The notes: generated by a model not told the origin, from the sequence alone. A stretch of 64,000 nucleotides of DNA from Pyxidicoccus sp. MSG2 (GCF_026626705.1 NZ_JAPNKC010000001.1:6032001-6096000), one strand, 5' to 3'; shown: positions 53,905 through 62,526, counted from the stretch's first letter. Numbers and translations are program-made.

Positions 53905-55992
53905 TCAGTTCCGGTCGAGGAACGCCTTGTACGCGTCGAAGCCGTAGTCGCGGCCGAGGAAGTCCTTCACCAGCTCGGCGGCGGGCTTGGAGCCGCCGGG
54001 CTCCAGCACGGTGCGGCGGTACTTCATCGCCGTGTCCCGGTCCAGGTACCCGTTCTTCTCGAACTGCGTCTCCAGGTCCTTCGCGATGACTGACGACCAG
54101 AGGTACGTGTAGTAGGCCGCCGAGTACGAATCGAGGTGCCCGAAGGCGAGCTCGAAGTGCGCGCCGTCGCGGTACTCGTGCTTGAAGGGGCTGAGCTTCT
54201 TCTGCAGCACCGCCAGCGCCTCCGTGGTGTCGAAGCCCGGCTTGCGCGAGTAGTAGTCCAGGCTCACCGCCGACAGGAACAGCTGCCGGCGCGACCACAG
54301 CCCCTTGCCGAACTCCTTCGACGCGCGCAGCTTCGCCACCAGCTCCGCGGGAATCGGCTCGTTCGTCTGGTGGTGCTTCGCGAACAGCGCCAGCACCTGC
54401 GCGTTGCTCGCCCACTGCTGGAGCAGCATGGACGGCGTCTCCACGAAGTCCCACTCCACGCGCGTGCCGGCGATGCCGCTCCACTGCTGGCGGCCCGCGA
54501 AGACGGCGTGCACCAGGTGGCCGAACTCGTGGAAGAAGGTCTCCACCTCGTCGTACGTCATCAGCTCGCCGGGGCGGCCGAAGTTGCACACCAGCGTGGC
54601 CTCCGGGTAGCGCTTGCCGGCCTGGCCCGCCACGAGGTCGAACTGCGCCGCGTGCTTGTACTTGTCGTCACGCGGGTGCATGTCCAGGTAGATGCGGCCC
54701 AGGAGCGTGCTCCCGTCGAGCACGTCGTACGCCTCCACCTCCGGGTGCCACACCTTCGCGTCGTCCACCTTGCGCCAGGTGAGCCCCCACATGCGCGCGG
54801 CGATGTCCATGACGCCCGCCTTCACCCGGGCGTACTCGAAGTAGGGCCGCACCGCCTGCGAGTCGAAGCCGAAGCGCTCCGCGCGCAGCCGGTCTTCGTA
54901 GTAGTCCTGGTCCCACGGCTCCAGCGTCTTCGCCCCGGGCACGTCCTTCTGCTTGCGCGCCAGCAGCTCCGCGAACTCCTTCTTCGCGCGCGACTCGGTG
55001 GCCGCCGCCAGCTTGTCGATGAAGTCCGCCGCCGCCTTCGGCGTGCGGGTCATCTTCGTCTCGGTGGTGTACGCGGCCCAGTTCTCGTAGCCCAGCAGCG
55101 TGGCCAGCTCGTGGCGCTTGGAGATGAGCTGCGCCAGCACCGGCTGGTTCTTGGGGAAGGCGCGCTGGCGGTAGGCGCGCCACAGCTTCTCGCGGGCCCG
55201 GGTGTCCTTCGCGTACGTCATGAAGGGGAAGTAGTCGGGGTAGTTGGAGGTGATGACCACCTTGCCGTCCTTCCCCACCGGGTGCGACGTCCGGTAGTCC
55301 TCCGGCAGGCCGTCCAGCTCCTTCGGGGCGAAGGCCACGCTGCGCACGTCCTCGGCGATGTTCTTCCCGAACTCCTGGCCCAGCTTGAGGATGTCCTCGT
55401 TGAGCGACTTCACCTTCTCGCGCGTGGCGTCGTCCCGGTCCACGCCGGCGCGGCGGAAGTCGAGCAGCGAGCGCTCCATCCAGTACCGCGTGGCCGCGTC
55501 CGCCTGGGACAGGTCCACCGCCGCCAGGGCGTCATAGACGCCGCGGTCCTGCGACAGCGCCACGTTGGCCGAGTCCACGCGCTGCTCGCACTCGCGCGCG
55601 GCGTCGCGGAAGGCGGCGTCGGGGTGCACCTCGCGGGCGAGGCTGGAGCGGTTGGTGGCGGCGTTCAGCGCGCCGGTGGCCTCGTCGTACGCGGCCAGCA
55701 CGGCCTTGCCGTCCTTGCGCGCGTCCAGCGTCTTGAGCGCGGTGATTTGCGTCCGGGCGCGCTCGAGGTCCGCGTCGCAGGCCGCGGTGTAGGCCTGCAC
55801 GCTGCCGGAGAGGATGTCGGCGAAGCGGGGCGGGGGCGGCTCGGCGGGCGCGGGGGCCTGCGCGGGAGCGGGAGCAGGGGCCTCGGCCTGGGGCTGGGTA
55901 TGCTGGGGGGCGGGCTCGGTGGCCGCGGTGCCGTGCGAGCAGCCGGCCGCCGCCAGTGCCGCGGAGAGGGTGAGGGCGGTGAGTCTCTTCAA
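53905..55992 (-). CDS. M3 family oligopeptidase (thimet/PepF-like) lipoprotein
   Basis: A 695-residue exported zinc peptidase. Lipobox AAAGC is followed by an Ala/Pro/Gln linker (about 25-60) and a mostly helical M3 peptidase. The zinc motif HEFGH is at residues 488-492, with further conserved features MTYDEVETFFHEFGHLVHAVF, VEWDFVETPSMLLQQW (third ligand Glu), FGHLDSYSAAYYTYLWS. M3 enzymes cleave short peptides and are normally cytoplasmic; a lipoprotein form suggests breakdown of prey-derived peptides in the periplasm. The start is TTG with GGAGG nine bases upstream. It converges on the ATPase gene. Confidence 0.95.
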   Translation of the reverse strand: MKRLTALTLSAALAAAGCSHGTAATEPAPQHTQPQAEAPAPAPAQAPAPAEPPPPRFADILSGSVQAYTAACDADLERARTQITALKTLDARKDGKAVLAAYDEATGALNAATNRSSLAREVHPDAAFRDAARECEQRVDSANVALSQDRGVYDALAAVDLSQADAATRYWMERSLLDFRRAGVDRDDATREKVKSLNEDILKLGQEFGKNIAEDVRSVAFAPKELDGLPEDYRTSHPVGKDGKVVITSNYPDYFPFMTYAKDTRAREKLWRAYRQRAFPKNQPVLAQLISKRHELATLLGYENWAAYTTETKMTRTPKAAADFIDKLAAATESRAKKEFAELLARKQKDVPGAKTLEPWDQDYYEDRLRAERFGFDSQAVRPYFEYARVKAGVMDIAARMWGLTWRKVDDAKVWHPEVEAYDVLDGSTLLGRIYLDMHPRDDKYKHAAQFDLVAGQAGKRYPEATLVCNFGRPGELMTYDEVETFFHEFGHLVHAVFAGRQQWSGIAGTRVEWDFVETPSMLLQQWASNAQVLALFAKHHQTNEPIPAELVAKLRASKEFGKGLWSRRQLFLSAVSLDYYSRKPGFDTTEALAVLQKKLSPFKHEYRDGAHFELAFGHLDSYSAAYYTYLWSSVIAKDLETQFEKNGYLDRDTAMKYRRTVLEPGGSKPAAELVKDFLGRDYGFDAYKAFLDRN

Positions 55993-56151
55993 GGCTGGGT
56001 ACCTCCGGAGTCCATCGGAAACGCTGAAGCGTCATGCCACATCCCGACGCCTTCCGCTCGGCGGTGGGGCAGGCGTGCCGCATGGCGCCCCACTGTGAGA
56101 TGACGGGGCGGCCGGGATGTCAGCACCACTCCACGTGAGGAGATTCACTCC

Positions 56152-56967
56152 GTGACGGACCCTGAGTGCGTGGAGTTGCTGCAGTGGGCCGCGCCCCGGC
56201 TGCGCCTGCGCTGGGACGGCTTCCGCCGTGTCCGGGGGCAGGTGTGCAAGCGCATCGGCCGGAGGCTCCAGGCGCTGGGGCTTCCGGACGCCGCCGCCTA
56301 CCGCGCCCGGCTGGAGGCGGACGCGGCGGAGTGGGCGGTGCTCGACTCGCTCTGCCGCGTCACCATCTCCCGCTTCTACCGCGACGCACACGTCTTCGAC
56401 GTGCTGCGCGACGGCTTGCTGCCGTCCCTGCTGGAGGCGCTGCCCGCGGGGAGCCCCTTCCGCGCGTGGAGCGCCGGCTGTGCCTCCGGTGAGGAGCCCT
56501 CGACGGTGGCCGTCCTCTTCCGGCTCGGCCTCCAGCCCCGCTTCCCGGCCGTGCGTCTGGAGTTGCTCGCCACCGACGCCGACGAGGCGCTGCTCGCCCG
56601 CGCGCGCCGGGGCTGCTACCCGCGTGGCTCGCTGCGCGAGTTGCCCTCGGAGTGGGCCGCCCGGGCCTTTCCCGACCCGGGCCCGGAGCCGTGCATCGCC
56701 CCCGCGTACCGCGAGGGTGTCACCTTCCTCCGCCAGGACCTGCGCGCGGAGATGCCGGACGGCCCGTTCCACCTGGTGCTGTGTCGCAACGTGGCCTTCA
56801 CCTACTTCGCCCCGCCGCTCCAGCGCGAGGTGCTGGCGCGGCTGGTGTCACGCCTGGTGCCGGGCGGGCTGCTCGTCATCGGCGGCCATGAGTCGCTTCC
56901 CGAGCACGGCGCGGAGCTGGAGTGCGCCGCGGGGCCGCTTCCCGTCTTCCGCCGGACGACGGGCTGA
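56152..56967 (+). CDS. CheR-type methyltransferase
   Basis: A 271-residue S-adenosylmethionine-dependent methyltransferase of the CheR family. The SAM motif FRAWSAGCASGEEPSTVA lies near residue 105, with the later D of ATDADEALLARARRG, YREGVTFLRQDL and FHLVLCRNVAFTYF typical for CheR. The N-terminal alpha-helical domain is present (RRVRGQVCKRIGRRLQALG). CheR methylates glutamates of chemoreceptors, but no chemotaxis gene is adjacent and Asn-Pro-Tyr-type variations occur in unrelated roles, so the substrate is open. GTG start with GAGGAG upstream. Confidence 0.88.
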   Translation: MTDPECVELLQWAAPRLRLRWDGFRRVRGQVCKRIGRRLQALGLPDAAAYRARLEADAAEWAVLDSLCRVTISRFYRDAHVFDVLRDGLLPSLLEALPAGSPFRAWSAGCASGEEPSTVAVLFRLGLQPRFPAVRLELLATDADEALLARARRGCYPRGSLRELPSEWAARAFPDPGPEPCIAPAYREGVTFLRQDLRAEMPDGPFHLVLCRNVAFTYFAPPLQREVLARLVSRLVPGGLLVIGGHESLPEHGAELECAAGPLPVFRRTTG

Positions 56968-57117
56968 GGCGCTTCGGACCCGGTTTCAATACACCCCGTG
57001 AAACATGAGTCATACGTCAGGATTCGTGACGCGCCCCGCCTTGAGCGCTGCACGAGCGCCCGGTACCACGGCTGTCTCTTTTGGGGCCAAACCCCTGGCC
57101 GGAGGGAAGGCAACGTC

Positions 57118-58017
57118 ATGCGCAAGGCGCTTTGTGCGGCAGTCGCTTCGTTGATGCTGTCGGCATGTGGAGGTTCTGGCGGTGGTGACACCGCCGCCGA
57201 GGTGAAGCAGGACGGGCTGTCCATGTCCGAGGCGGCGGGCCGCACGGACGGCACCTTCGTCCACGGCGGCGGCGAGGTGTCGTTCTCCTCGCGCGAGGTG
57301 GAGCCCGGCGTGTACCGGCTGGAGGTCGGGCTGCGCGGGATGACGCTCAGCGGGCTGCTGGACCCGGCCAGCGGCGTCTCCACGCTGGACGGCTTCGCGG
57401 ACGGGAGCGCGACGGACACGCAGCTCGGTGACGCGGACCGCGAGCTGCTCGCCGCCTTCTACGGCGCGCTCAACGCGCAGCTTCCCGCGGGCGACGCGGC
57501 GGCCCCCGAGGCCATGTACCTGCGCCGCGCGGTGGGCCTGTGGGCGCAGAACCCCGCCACCGTGGAGCTGAAGCGCACGGTGATGGGCGAGCAGGGCCGC
57601 GGCTACACCATGCTGTGCAGCTACACCAAGTGCAACGGCCGCCAGACGGGCAGCTGCGGTGGCGTGTACAACTGGTACTCGTACTCGAAGCACGACTGCA
57701 ACAAGGGCGGCTTCGACTGGGCGGGCAACCAGCAGATTGCGCAGCTCGGCGACCACACCTCGTGCAGCGGTGACGAGTTCTACCTGAGCGGCAGCACGTG
57801 GCTGTGCGGTGAGCCGGACCACTGGTCCCGCCCGAAGGTGCTGGGCAACTGCTACGGCCGCTGCGGCGGCGGCTGCGGCGGTGACACCCAGTACACGCTG
57901 GATGCCACCAACCACGACGGCTGCGTGCGCAACGGCCACGTGCTGGCGAGCGGCTACTGCGATGACCAGTTCGTGTCCGCCAGCGACGACGAGCTGCTGG
58001 CGCCCAACTGCTACTGA
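57118..58017 (+). CDS. Cys-rich lipoprotein with a phospholipase A2-like HD segment
   Basis: A 299-residue predicted lipoprotein (lipobox LSAC). The first 150 residues are low in Cys and match nothing I recognise. The second half has about twelve cysteines, a Trp/Tyr-rich patch, and the stretch GNCYGRCGGGCGG followed by YTLDATNHDGCVRNGH. That spacing resembles secreted phospholipase A2-like or related Cys-rich domains (Cys...HD.C), but the usual catalytic-loop residues are incomplete. GGAGG precedes the ATG. It begins a run of lipoprotein genes continuing to 59043. Confidence 0.72.
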   Translation: MRKALCAAVASLMLSACGGSGGGDTAAEVKQDGLSMSEAAGRTDGTFVHGGGEVSFSSREVEPGVYRLEVGLRGMTLSGLLDPASGVSTLDGFADGSATDTQLGDADRELLAAFYGALNAQLPAGDAAAPEAMYLRRAVGLWAQNPATVELKRTVMGEQGRGYTMLCSYTKCNGRQTGSCGGVYNWYSYSKHDCNKGGFDWAGNQQIAQLGDHTSCSGDEFYLSGSTWLCGEPDHWSRPKVLGNCYGRCGGGCGGDTQYTLDATNHDGCVRNGHVLASGYCDDQFVSASDDELLAPNCY

Positions 58018-58036
58018 GCGCATGCCGGCGGTTCGC

Positions 58037-58411
58037 ATGAAGGGGAAGCGGGCGGGCGTCGGGGCGTGCTGGCTGGTGCTGGCCGCCCTCGGGTGCTCGT
58101 CCGCGTCTTCCAAGACACAGGCCGCGGAGGAGACGGTGCGCCGCTTCTTCGCGGCGCTGCCCTCGGAGGACTGCGCGGTGCTGGAGCCGCTGCTGGCCAC
58201 CGGGGGCAACGCGCGCCCCTGCGAGGAGACCGTGCGGGAGCTGAATGAGCACGGCTTCTCCCTGGTGGGCATCTCCGGGGCGACAGTGGACGGGCGGGAC
58301 GCGGAGGCCGTCATCGTCCGGGCCCGCGTCGCGCGGGACGGTGAGGAGCGCAAGGAGCCGTGGCTGCTGCGAGTGGAGCGGCAGGCAGGCGCGTGGCGCG
58401 TGCGGTTCTGA
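58037..58411 (+). CDS. Small lipoprotein, unknown function
   Basis: A 124-residue predicted lipoprotein (lipobox LAALGC) with a short alpha/beta domain: RRFFAALPSEDCAVLEPLLAT then ARVARDGEERKEPWLLRVER. Overall shape recalls NTF2-like or SnoaL-like domains, without assignable catalytic residues. An in-frame ATG at 58022 would add five residues; neither has a clear Shine-Dalgarno sequence. It follows the Cys-rich lipoprotein gene by 20 bp on the same strand and is likely co-transcribed. Confidence 0.6.
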   Translation: MKGKRAGVGACWLVLAALGCSSASSKTQAAEETVRRFFAALPSEDCAVLEPLLATGGNARPCEETVRELNEHGFSLVGISGATVDGRDAEAVIVRARVARDGEERKEPWLLRVERQAGAWRVRF

Positions 58412-58488
58412 GAAGTGGAGTACGCTTCACGTCCGGCCTCCTGCACGCGCCTTGCAGAACGGCGGGCGCCAGGGAGGGCAAGCGAGTC

Positions 58489-59043
58489 ATGAGGATTCGA
58501 TACCGTCTGATGCTGGCCGCCGCCGTGGCGCTCACCGTGTCCCTGCTGGCGGTGGTGCTGTGGCCGACGTCTTCCGTTCCGCCGGTGGTGCCGGAGGCTC
58601 CCGTCGCGGTGGCTCCCGTGGCGTCCGCGCCCGTGGCTTCTTCGCCGGAGTCGGTGCCCGAGAAGGTCGCCGCGCGGACGCGGGCGGAGCCGGTGCTCAC
58701 GAGCAGCGAGGCGCAGGCCACGGTGGTGGCGCTGGGGCCCGGTGACGTCGCGCCGGAGCCGGAGGTGGAGGGCGCGCCCGCGCAGGAGAACGACGCGATT
58801 GCTCCCGAACTGCCGCAGACGGCGCAGTGGCGGCTGGAGAAGACGACGCGCATCACCGCGCTGCTGGGGCGGGATGTGGAGCGGCTGGAGCGCGAGCGCG
58901 AGGATGCCGAGGCGCGCGGTGACGAGCGGCGCAGCGCGCAGCTCCAGACGCTCCTCGTGCGCCACCGGGCCCGGCTGCACGAGCTGCGCGAGGAGATCCA
59001 GGAGCTGGGCGAGGCGGCGAAGCAGGAGTCGTCCGCCGAATGA
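58489..59043 (+). CDS. Single-pass membrane protein with Pro/Ala/Val-rich linker and coiled coil
   Basis: A 184-residue protein with one N-terminal hydrophobic helix (LMLAAAVALTVSLLAVVLWP), a Pro/Val/Ala-rich extended linker (residues 28-100), then a strongly charged coiled coil (about 110-180: RDVERLEREREDAEARGD, HRARLHELREEIQELGE). Probably an inner-membrane-anchored periplasmic helix protein; no family recognised. AGGGAGG precedes the ATG. The stop adjoins the 102-bp repeat region. Confidence 0.72.
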   Translation: MRIRYRLMLAAAVALTVSLLAVVLWPTSSVPPVVPEAPVAVAPVASAPVASSPESVPEKVAARTRAEPVLTSSEAQATVVALGPGDVAPEPEVEGAPAQENDAIAPELPQTAQWRLEKTTRITALLGRDVERLEREREDAEARGDERRSAQLQTLLVRHRARLHELREEIQELGEAAKQESSAE

Positions 59044-59522
59044 GGCAGGGGCCCGCGTCGGCGTCCCGCTCGAGGGCCCGTGGCTCTCCGTCAGGTGCGT
59101 GGACGCGGGGCTCGCCCGTGGGTAGGAGTGGCGCTGTTGCTTGCGCGGGCGGGAAGGAACCGTCCTTCAGCGCGAGGGCCGGTGGCTCTCCGTCAGGTCC
59201 GTGGACGCAGAACTCGCCCGTGGGCCGGAGTGGCGCTGTTGCTCGCGAGGGCGGGAAGGAACCGTCCTTCCGCGCGATGGCTGGTGGCTCTCCGTCGGGT
59301 CCGTGGACGCAGCGCTCGCCCGTGGGCCGGAGTGGGGCTGTTGCTTGCGAGTGTGGAGAGGTCGCGTCCTTCTGGCGGTCGTGGTCGCATGCCGTGGCTC
59401 CGTCGTTTGAGGGCAGCCAGCAAGGCCCTGCTCCGCACGTGCCTCATGGAGAGGTGACTTCGCGGTGGGCCGGCGACACCGCCGTGTCTTGCTCGTTCGG
59501 GGGCCGCCGGGGAGGGCCGTTC
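59044..59522. other. Intergenic region carrying three 102-bp repeats
   Basis: A 479-bp gap before the protease gene. Most of it (59080-59385) is a 3-copy tandem repeat described separately. A long open frame runs through it upstream of the protease start, but no ribosome-binding site supports its use and a lipoprotein signal appears only later. Confidence 0.6.
59080..59385 (+). repeat. Tandem 102-bp repeat, 3 copies
   Basis: Units begin at 59080, 59182 and 59284, each opening GTGGCTCTCCGTC. The period is exact at 102 bases. Copies 1 and 2 are closest; copy 3 diverges in its last third. Copy 2 has a perfect 7-bp inverted repeat GGAAGGA/TCCTTCC around an ACCG loop (59254-59271), and copy 1 a 6-bp version (59153-59168). 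Since 102 is a multiple of 3 the frame is kept, but no start signal points to translation. Confidence 0.9.
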
Positions 59523-60713
59523 GTGCTCGGACCTCGTGGCGCGCTTGCCTTTCTCCTGCTGACGGCTGTGGCTTCGCTGCTTGCTTGCCAGCCCGTGGCC
59601 GAGGCGCCGTCCGTGCCCGCTCCGCGCACGGACTCGATGTTCATCGTGGACGGCACGGACGCGCCGGACGCCGCCGCCGCCGTGGCGCTCATCGCCCGGC
59701 GCACCCGCTGCAGTGGCGAGCCGCCGGTGCTGCTCTGCTCGGGTGCGCTCATTGCGCCGGACGTGGTGCTCACCGCGGCGCACTGTCTGGCCATCTTCGG
59801 ACCGGAAGGGCCACACGAGGTCTACTTCGGCCAGGTGTTGCTCCCCCAGCCGGAGCCCTCGCCACGAGGCCGATTCGCCCGTGTGTCCCATGCAGTCATC
59901 CACCCGGACTACGACGCCGCCACGCACGCGTATGACGCCGCGCTGCTGCGGCTCGCGGCACCGGTGGACGTGGCTCCCTTCCCTCTGCCCGACTCCAAGA
60001 CTGCCGTGCCCGTCGTCGGTGCCTCCGTGCGGGCGGTGGGCTACGGGGACACGAAGGACGCGCGGGCCCCGTCTGGCCGGAGGCGACAGGGAACGCTCGC
60101 GGTGACGCAGGTGGAGCCAGCGGCTTTCCTCGCGGGCCCCTCGCCGAGCATGAGCTGTGTGGGAGACAGCGGTGGGCCGGTGCTCCTGCGCGATGGTGAG
60201 CGCGAGGTGCTGGTCGGGCTCACCGCGAGCGGCGACGTCGCCTGCCGGAATGAGGCTCGCAACGTGCGCGTGGATGTGCTGCTCGACGGCTTCATCCGCC
60301 CGTTCCTCGCGGAGGCCCCCGCGCCCGTCGTGCCCACGCTGGCCCCGGAAGACCTCTGCCGCGCCACGTGCACGCGCGACGCCGAGTGCCCGTCGGGGCT
60401 CACCTGTGTGTCCGCTCAAGGTGCGCCCGGACGGTGCCTGATGCCCGCGCTTCAGGAGGGGGATTACGGAGCGGTGTGCACGGACGACGCTGCCTGTGGC
60501 GCGGGCGGGCTGTGCGCGCGGTTGGAGCCCGAGGGCGACGCCGCGTGCCGCTGCTTCACGTCCTGCTCCGGGCCGCTCCCCGACCCGGTGGACCCTCCCG
60601 AGCCCGAAGCCGATACGGGCGGCTGCTCGAGCGTGCCAGGCCCCGCGCTCCTCGGACTGCTCGTGCTTGCGCTCCGAGTCGCGCGCGGCGTACGTCGGCC
60701 CGCACGGCGCTGA
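59523..60713 (+). CDS. Trypsin-like serine protease lipoprotein with MYXO-CTERM-like tail
   Basis: A 396-residue secreted S1 peptidase. Order: signal with lipobox LLAC; protease domain (about 38-265) with His87 (LTAAHC), Asp138 (YDAALLRL) and Ser216 (GDSGGP); a Cys-rich module (about 280-350: CRATCTRDAECPSGLTCV, CRCFTSC); and a C-terminal GCSSVPGPALLGLLVLAL plus Arg-rich end that fits MYXO-CTERM surface sorting. Both an N-terminal lipid site and a C-terminal anchor in one protein is unusual. GTG start with GGAGGG six bases upstream; longer open frames upstream run through repeats and lack a start signal. Confidence 0.9.
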   Translation: MLGPRGALAFLLLTAVASLLACQPVAEAPSVPAPRTDSMFIVDGTDAPDAAAAVALIARRTRCSGEPPVLLCSGALIAPDVVLTAAHCLAIFGPEGPHEVYFGQVLLPQPEPSPRGRFARVSHAVIHPDYDAATHAYDAALLRLAAPVDVAPFPLPDSKTAVPVVGASVRAVGYGDTKDARAPSGRRRQGTLAVTQVEPAAFLAGPSPSMSCVGDSGGPVLLRDGEREVLVGLTASGDVACRNEARNVRVDVLLDGFIRPFLAEAPAPVVPTLAPEDLCRATCTRDAECPSGLTCVSAQGAPGRCLMPALQEGDYGAVCTDDAACGAGGLCARLEPEGDAACRCFTSCSGPLPDPVDPPEPEADTGGCSSVPGPALLGLLVLALRVARGVRRPARR

Positions 60714-60736
60714 GCGCTGGTTGGAGGACGGTGCGC

Positions 60737-61081
60737 ATGCTGCATCTGCTGGTCCTGAGGTACCGCGTGGCTGAGCAGGAGGCGGAACCCCATGTCGCGG
60801 AGCACGTCCGCTACCTGGAGCACCACCACCGGGCCGGGACGTTCCTCGTATCCGGGCAGACGGTTCCGTCGGAGCAGGGAGGCGCCATCCTGGCCCGAGG
60901 CGTCGATCGCGCCACCGTGGAGCGACTCACCGCCGAGGACCCCTTCGTCCGGGCCGGCGTCGCGGAGTACACCGTAACGACCATCGACCCGGGCCGTGTG
61001 CACCCCGCCCTCGCGGAGTTGCTTGGCGTGAGTGCGTCGCGCGTGCGTCCCAGTTCTTCGGGCGGCGGACGCGTGGAATGA
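60737..61081 (+). CDS. YCII-related protein
   Basis: A 114-residue cytoplasmic protein with the ferredoxin-like YCII fold: LHLLVLRYRVAEQEAEPHVAEH, then HHRAGTFLVSGQT and TAEDPFVRAGVAEYTVTTI. The family's His (HVAEH, HHH) and Asp are plausible active-site residues; functions range from lactone hydrolysis to unknown. Its last ten codons run into the first unit of the palindromic array, whose GGAATGA supplies the stop. Family members are usually about 90-100 residues, so the tail is probably repeat-derived. GGAGG nine bases before the ATG. Confidence 0.85.
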   Translation: MLHLLVLRYRVAEQEAEPHVAEHVRYLEHHHRAGTFLVSGQTVPSEQGGAILARGVDRATVERLTAEDPFVRAGVAEYTVTTIDPGRVHPALAELLGVSASRVRPSSSGGGRVE

Positions 61082-61910
61082 AGCTTCCTTCCACGTTCGC
61101 TGGTTGCCGGGTGGGGGGCGCCGGGCGCTGCCGGACGCGTGGAATGAAGCTTCCTTCCGCGTCCGCTGGTTGCAGGGTGGGTGGGGGCCGGGCGGTGGAT
61201 GCGCGGAATGAAGCTTCCTTCTGCATCTGCTGGCCGCCGTGTGGGGGCGCCGGGCGTCGGACGCGTGGAATGAAGCTTCCTTCCGCGTCTGCTGGTTGTC
61301 GGGTGGGGGGCGCCGGGCGTGTCGGACGTGTGGAATGAAGCTTCCTTCCGCGTCCGCTGGTTGCCGGGTGGGGGCGCCGGACGCCGCCGGACGCGTGGAA
61401 TGAAGCTTCCTTCCGCGTCCGCTGGTTGCCGGGTGGGGGCGCCGGACGCCGCCGGACGCGTGGAATGAAGCTTCCTTCCGCGTCCGCTGGTTGCCGGGTG
61501 GGGGCGCCGGGCGCCGGACGCGTGGAATGAAGCTTCCTTCCGCATCTGCTGGCCGCCGGGTGGGGCGCCGGGCGTCGGACGTGTGGAATGAAGCTTCCTT
61601 CCGCGTCTGCTGGTTGCCGGGTGGGGGCGTCGGACGCGTGGAATGAAGCCTCCTTCCGTGTCTGCTGGCCGTCGGGTGGGGCGCCGGGCGCCGGACGCGT
61701 GGAATGAAGCTTCCTTCCGCGTCCGATGGCTGCCAGGTCGGGTCGCCGGGGCGGGACGCGTGGAATGAAGCTTCCTTCCGTGTCCGATGGCTGCCGGGTG
61801 GGGTTGCCGGGCGCCGGACACGCGGAATGAGCCTTCGTTTCGTCATGGCTATCGGGAGAGGGGTCGCCGGGCGTCACCTGCGGAATGAAGCTTCCTTCCG
61901 GGACCGCTCA
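61066..61910. repeat. Array of 14 tandem palindromic repeat units, ~62-bp period
   Basis: GGAATGAAGCTTCC-type cores begin at 61075, 61141, 61205, 61268, 61332, 61397, 61462, 61523, 61585, 61640, 61701, 61762, 61825 (degenerate) and 61881; periods vary from 55 to 66. Each core is centred on GAAGCTTC and, in the better copies, is flanked by CGGACGCG and CGCGTCCG to make a 34-base imperfect palindrome (61453-61486 in one unit). Between cores lies a G-rich stretch such as GGTTGCCGGGTGGGGGCGCC. Period changes break any reading frame, so it is non-coding. Confidence 0.95.
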
Positions 61911-62127
61911 GTGTTGCGGGGTGGCGCCGGCGCCGTCAGGCGGTGCACTGCTGATGGACCAGTGTCCTCCGTGGCGACGAAGGCCCTGACAGTCACGACG
62001 GTGCGTGGCTCCACCTGGCGCGCCTTCGTCCCCATGCCATCACGCCCGGGGCACATGCATGTCGCGCCCACATTCCGGCCGAGCCCGGCGGCGTGCCCGA
62101 TTCTCCGGGACGCGCGGCCACGGTGCC
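61911..62127. other. Spacer between repeat array and basic protein gene
   Basis: 217 bp with a decaying final repeat unit at its left edge and no recognised gene or structured element after that. Confidence 0.5.
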
Positions 62128-62526
62128 TCAGGCGGGGATGCTCGTCTTGCGCGCGCCCCGGCGCTTGTAGACCTTGCCCGCCTTCAGCGGCGTCGTATCC
62201 CCGCGTCCGGTGGTGCGCTTGGCGGTGCCTTCCTTGCGGTACGCCACGGCGGCCGCGGACGGCAGCGTCTTGCGCCGCGACATGCTGCTGCCCGATTCCG
62301 GCACCGGCAATCTGCGGCCCGTCGCCGTGAGCCCCTTGCCCGGCGCACTGCGCGGGCTGACGTTGCGGTCCTCGAAGTCCGTACTCCCCAACGCCCGACG
62401 GCCGCTCTTCTTCGCCTTGTGGGAGCTCTCGCCCGCGGCCCGGCCCACGTCCGTGGCCTTGAGGGCCAGCGTCGTGCCCCTCTTCTTCGCGTTCTTCACA
62501 CGCACCGCTCGAGTCTTCTCTGGCAT
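62128..62526 (-). CDS. Small strongly basic protein, unknown function
   Basis: A 132-residue protein with about a quarter Lys plus Arg and few hydrophobics (MPEKTRAVRVKNAKKRG, SSHKAKKSGRRALGS, KVYKRRGARKTS). It is probably disordered and nucleic-acid-binding or ribosome-associated; no domain recognised. GGGAGG lies five bases before the ATG, supporting expression. It is divergent from the zinc-ribbon membrane protein gene over 190 bp. Confidence 0.65.
   Translation of the reverse strand: MPEKTRAVRVKNAKKRGTTLALKATDVGRAAGESSHKAKKSGRRALGSTDFEDRNVSPRSAPGKGLTATGRRLPVPESGSSMSRRKTLPSAAAVAYRKEGTAKRTTGRGDTTPLKAGKVYKRRGARKTSIPA

Noticed and set aside
59040-59522. N-terminal extension of the trypsin-like protease through the 102-bp repeats
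   Set aside because: No ribosome-binding site near its start, and the lipoprotein signal begins at the later GTG, which has GGAGGG upstream.
60464-61877. Three overlapping minus-strand open frames through the palindromic array
   Set aside because: The translations show the same repeat in three different frames (RKEASFH, GRKLHSTR, AEGSFIPR) because unit length is not constant. Real repeat proteins keep one frame.
61066-61910. CRISPR array
   Set aside because: The sequences between the cores are themselves conserved and the period varies; no cas genes are in the window.
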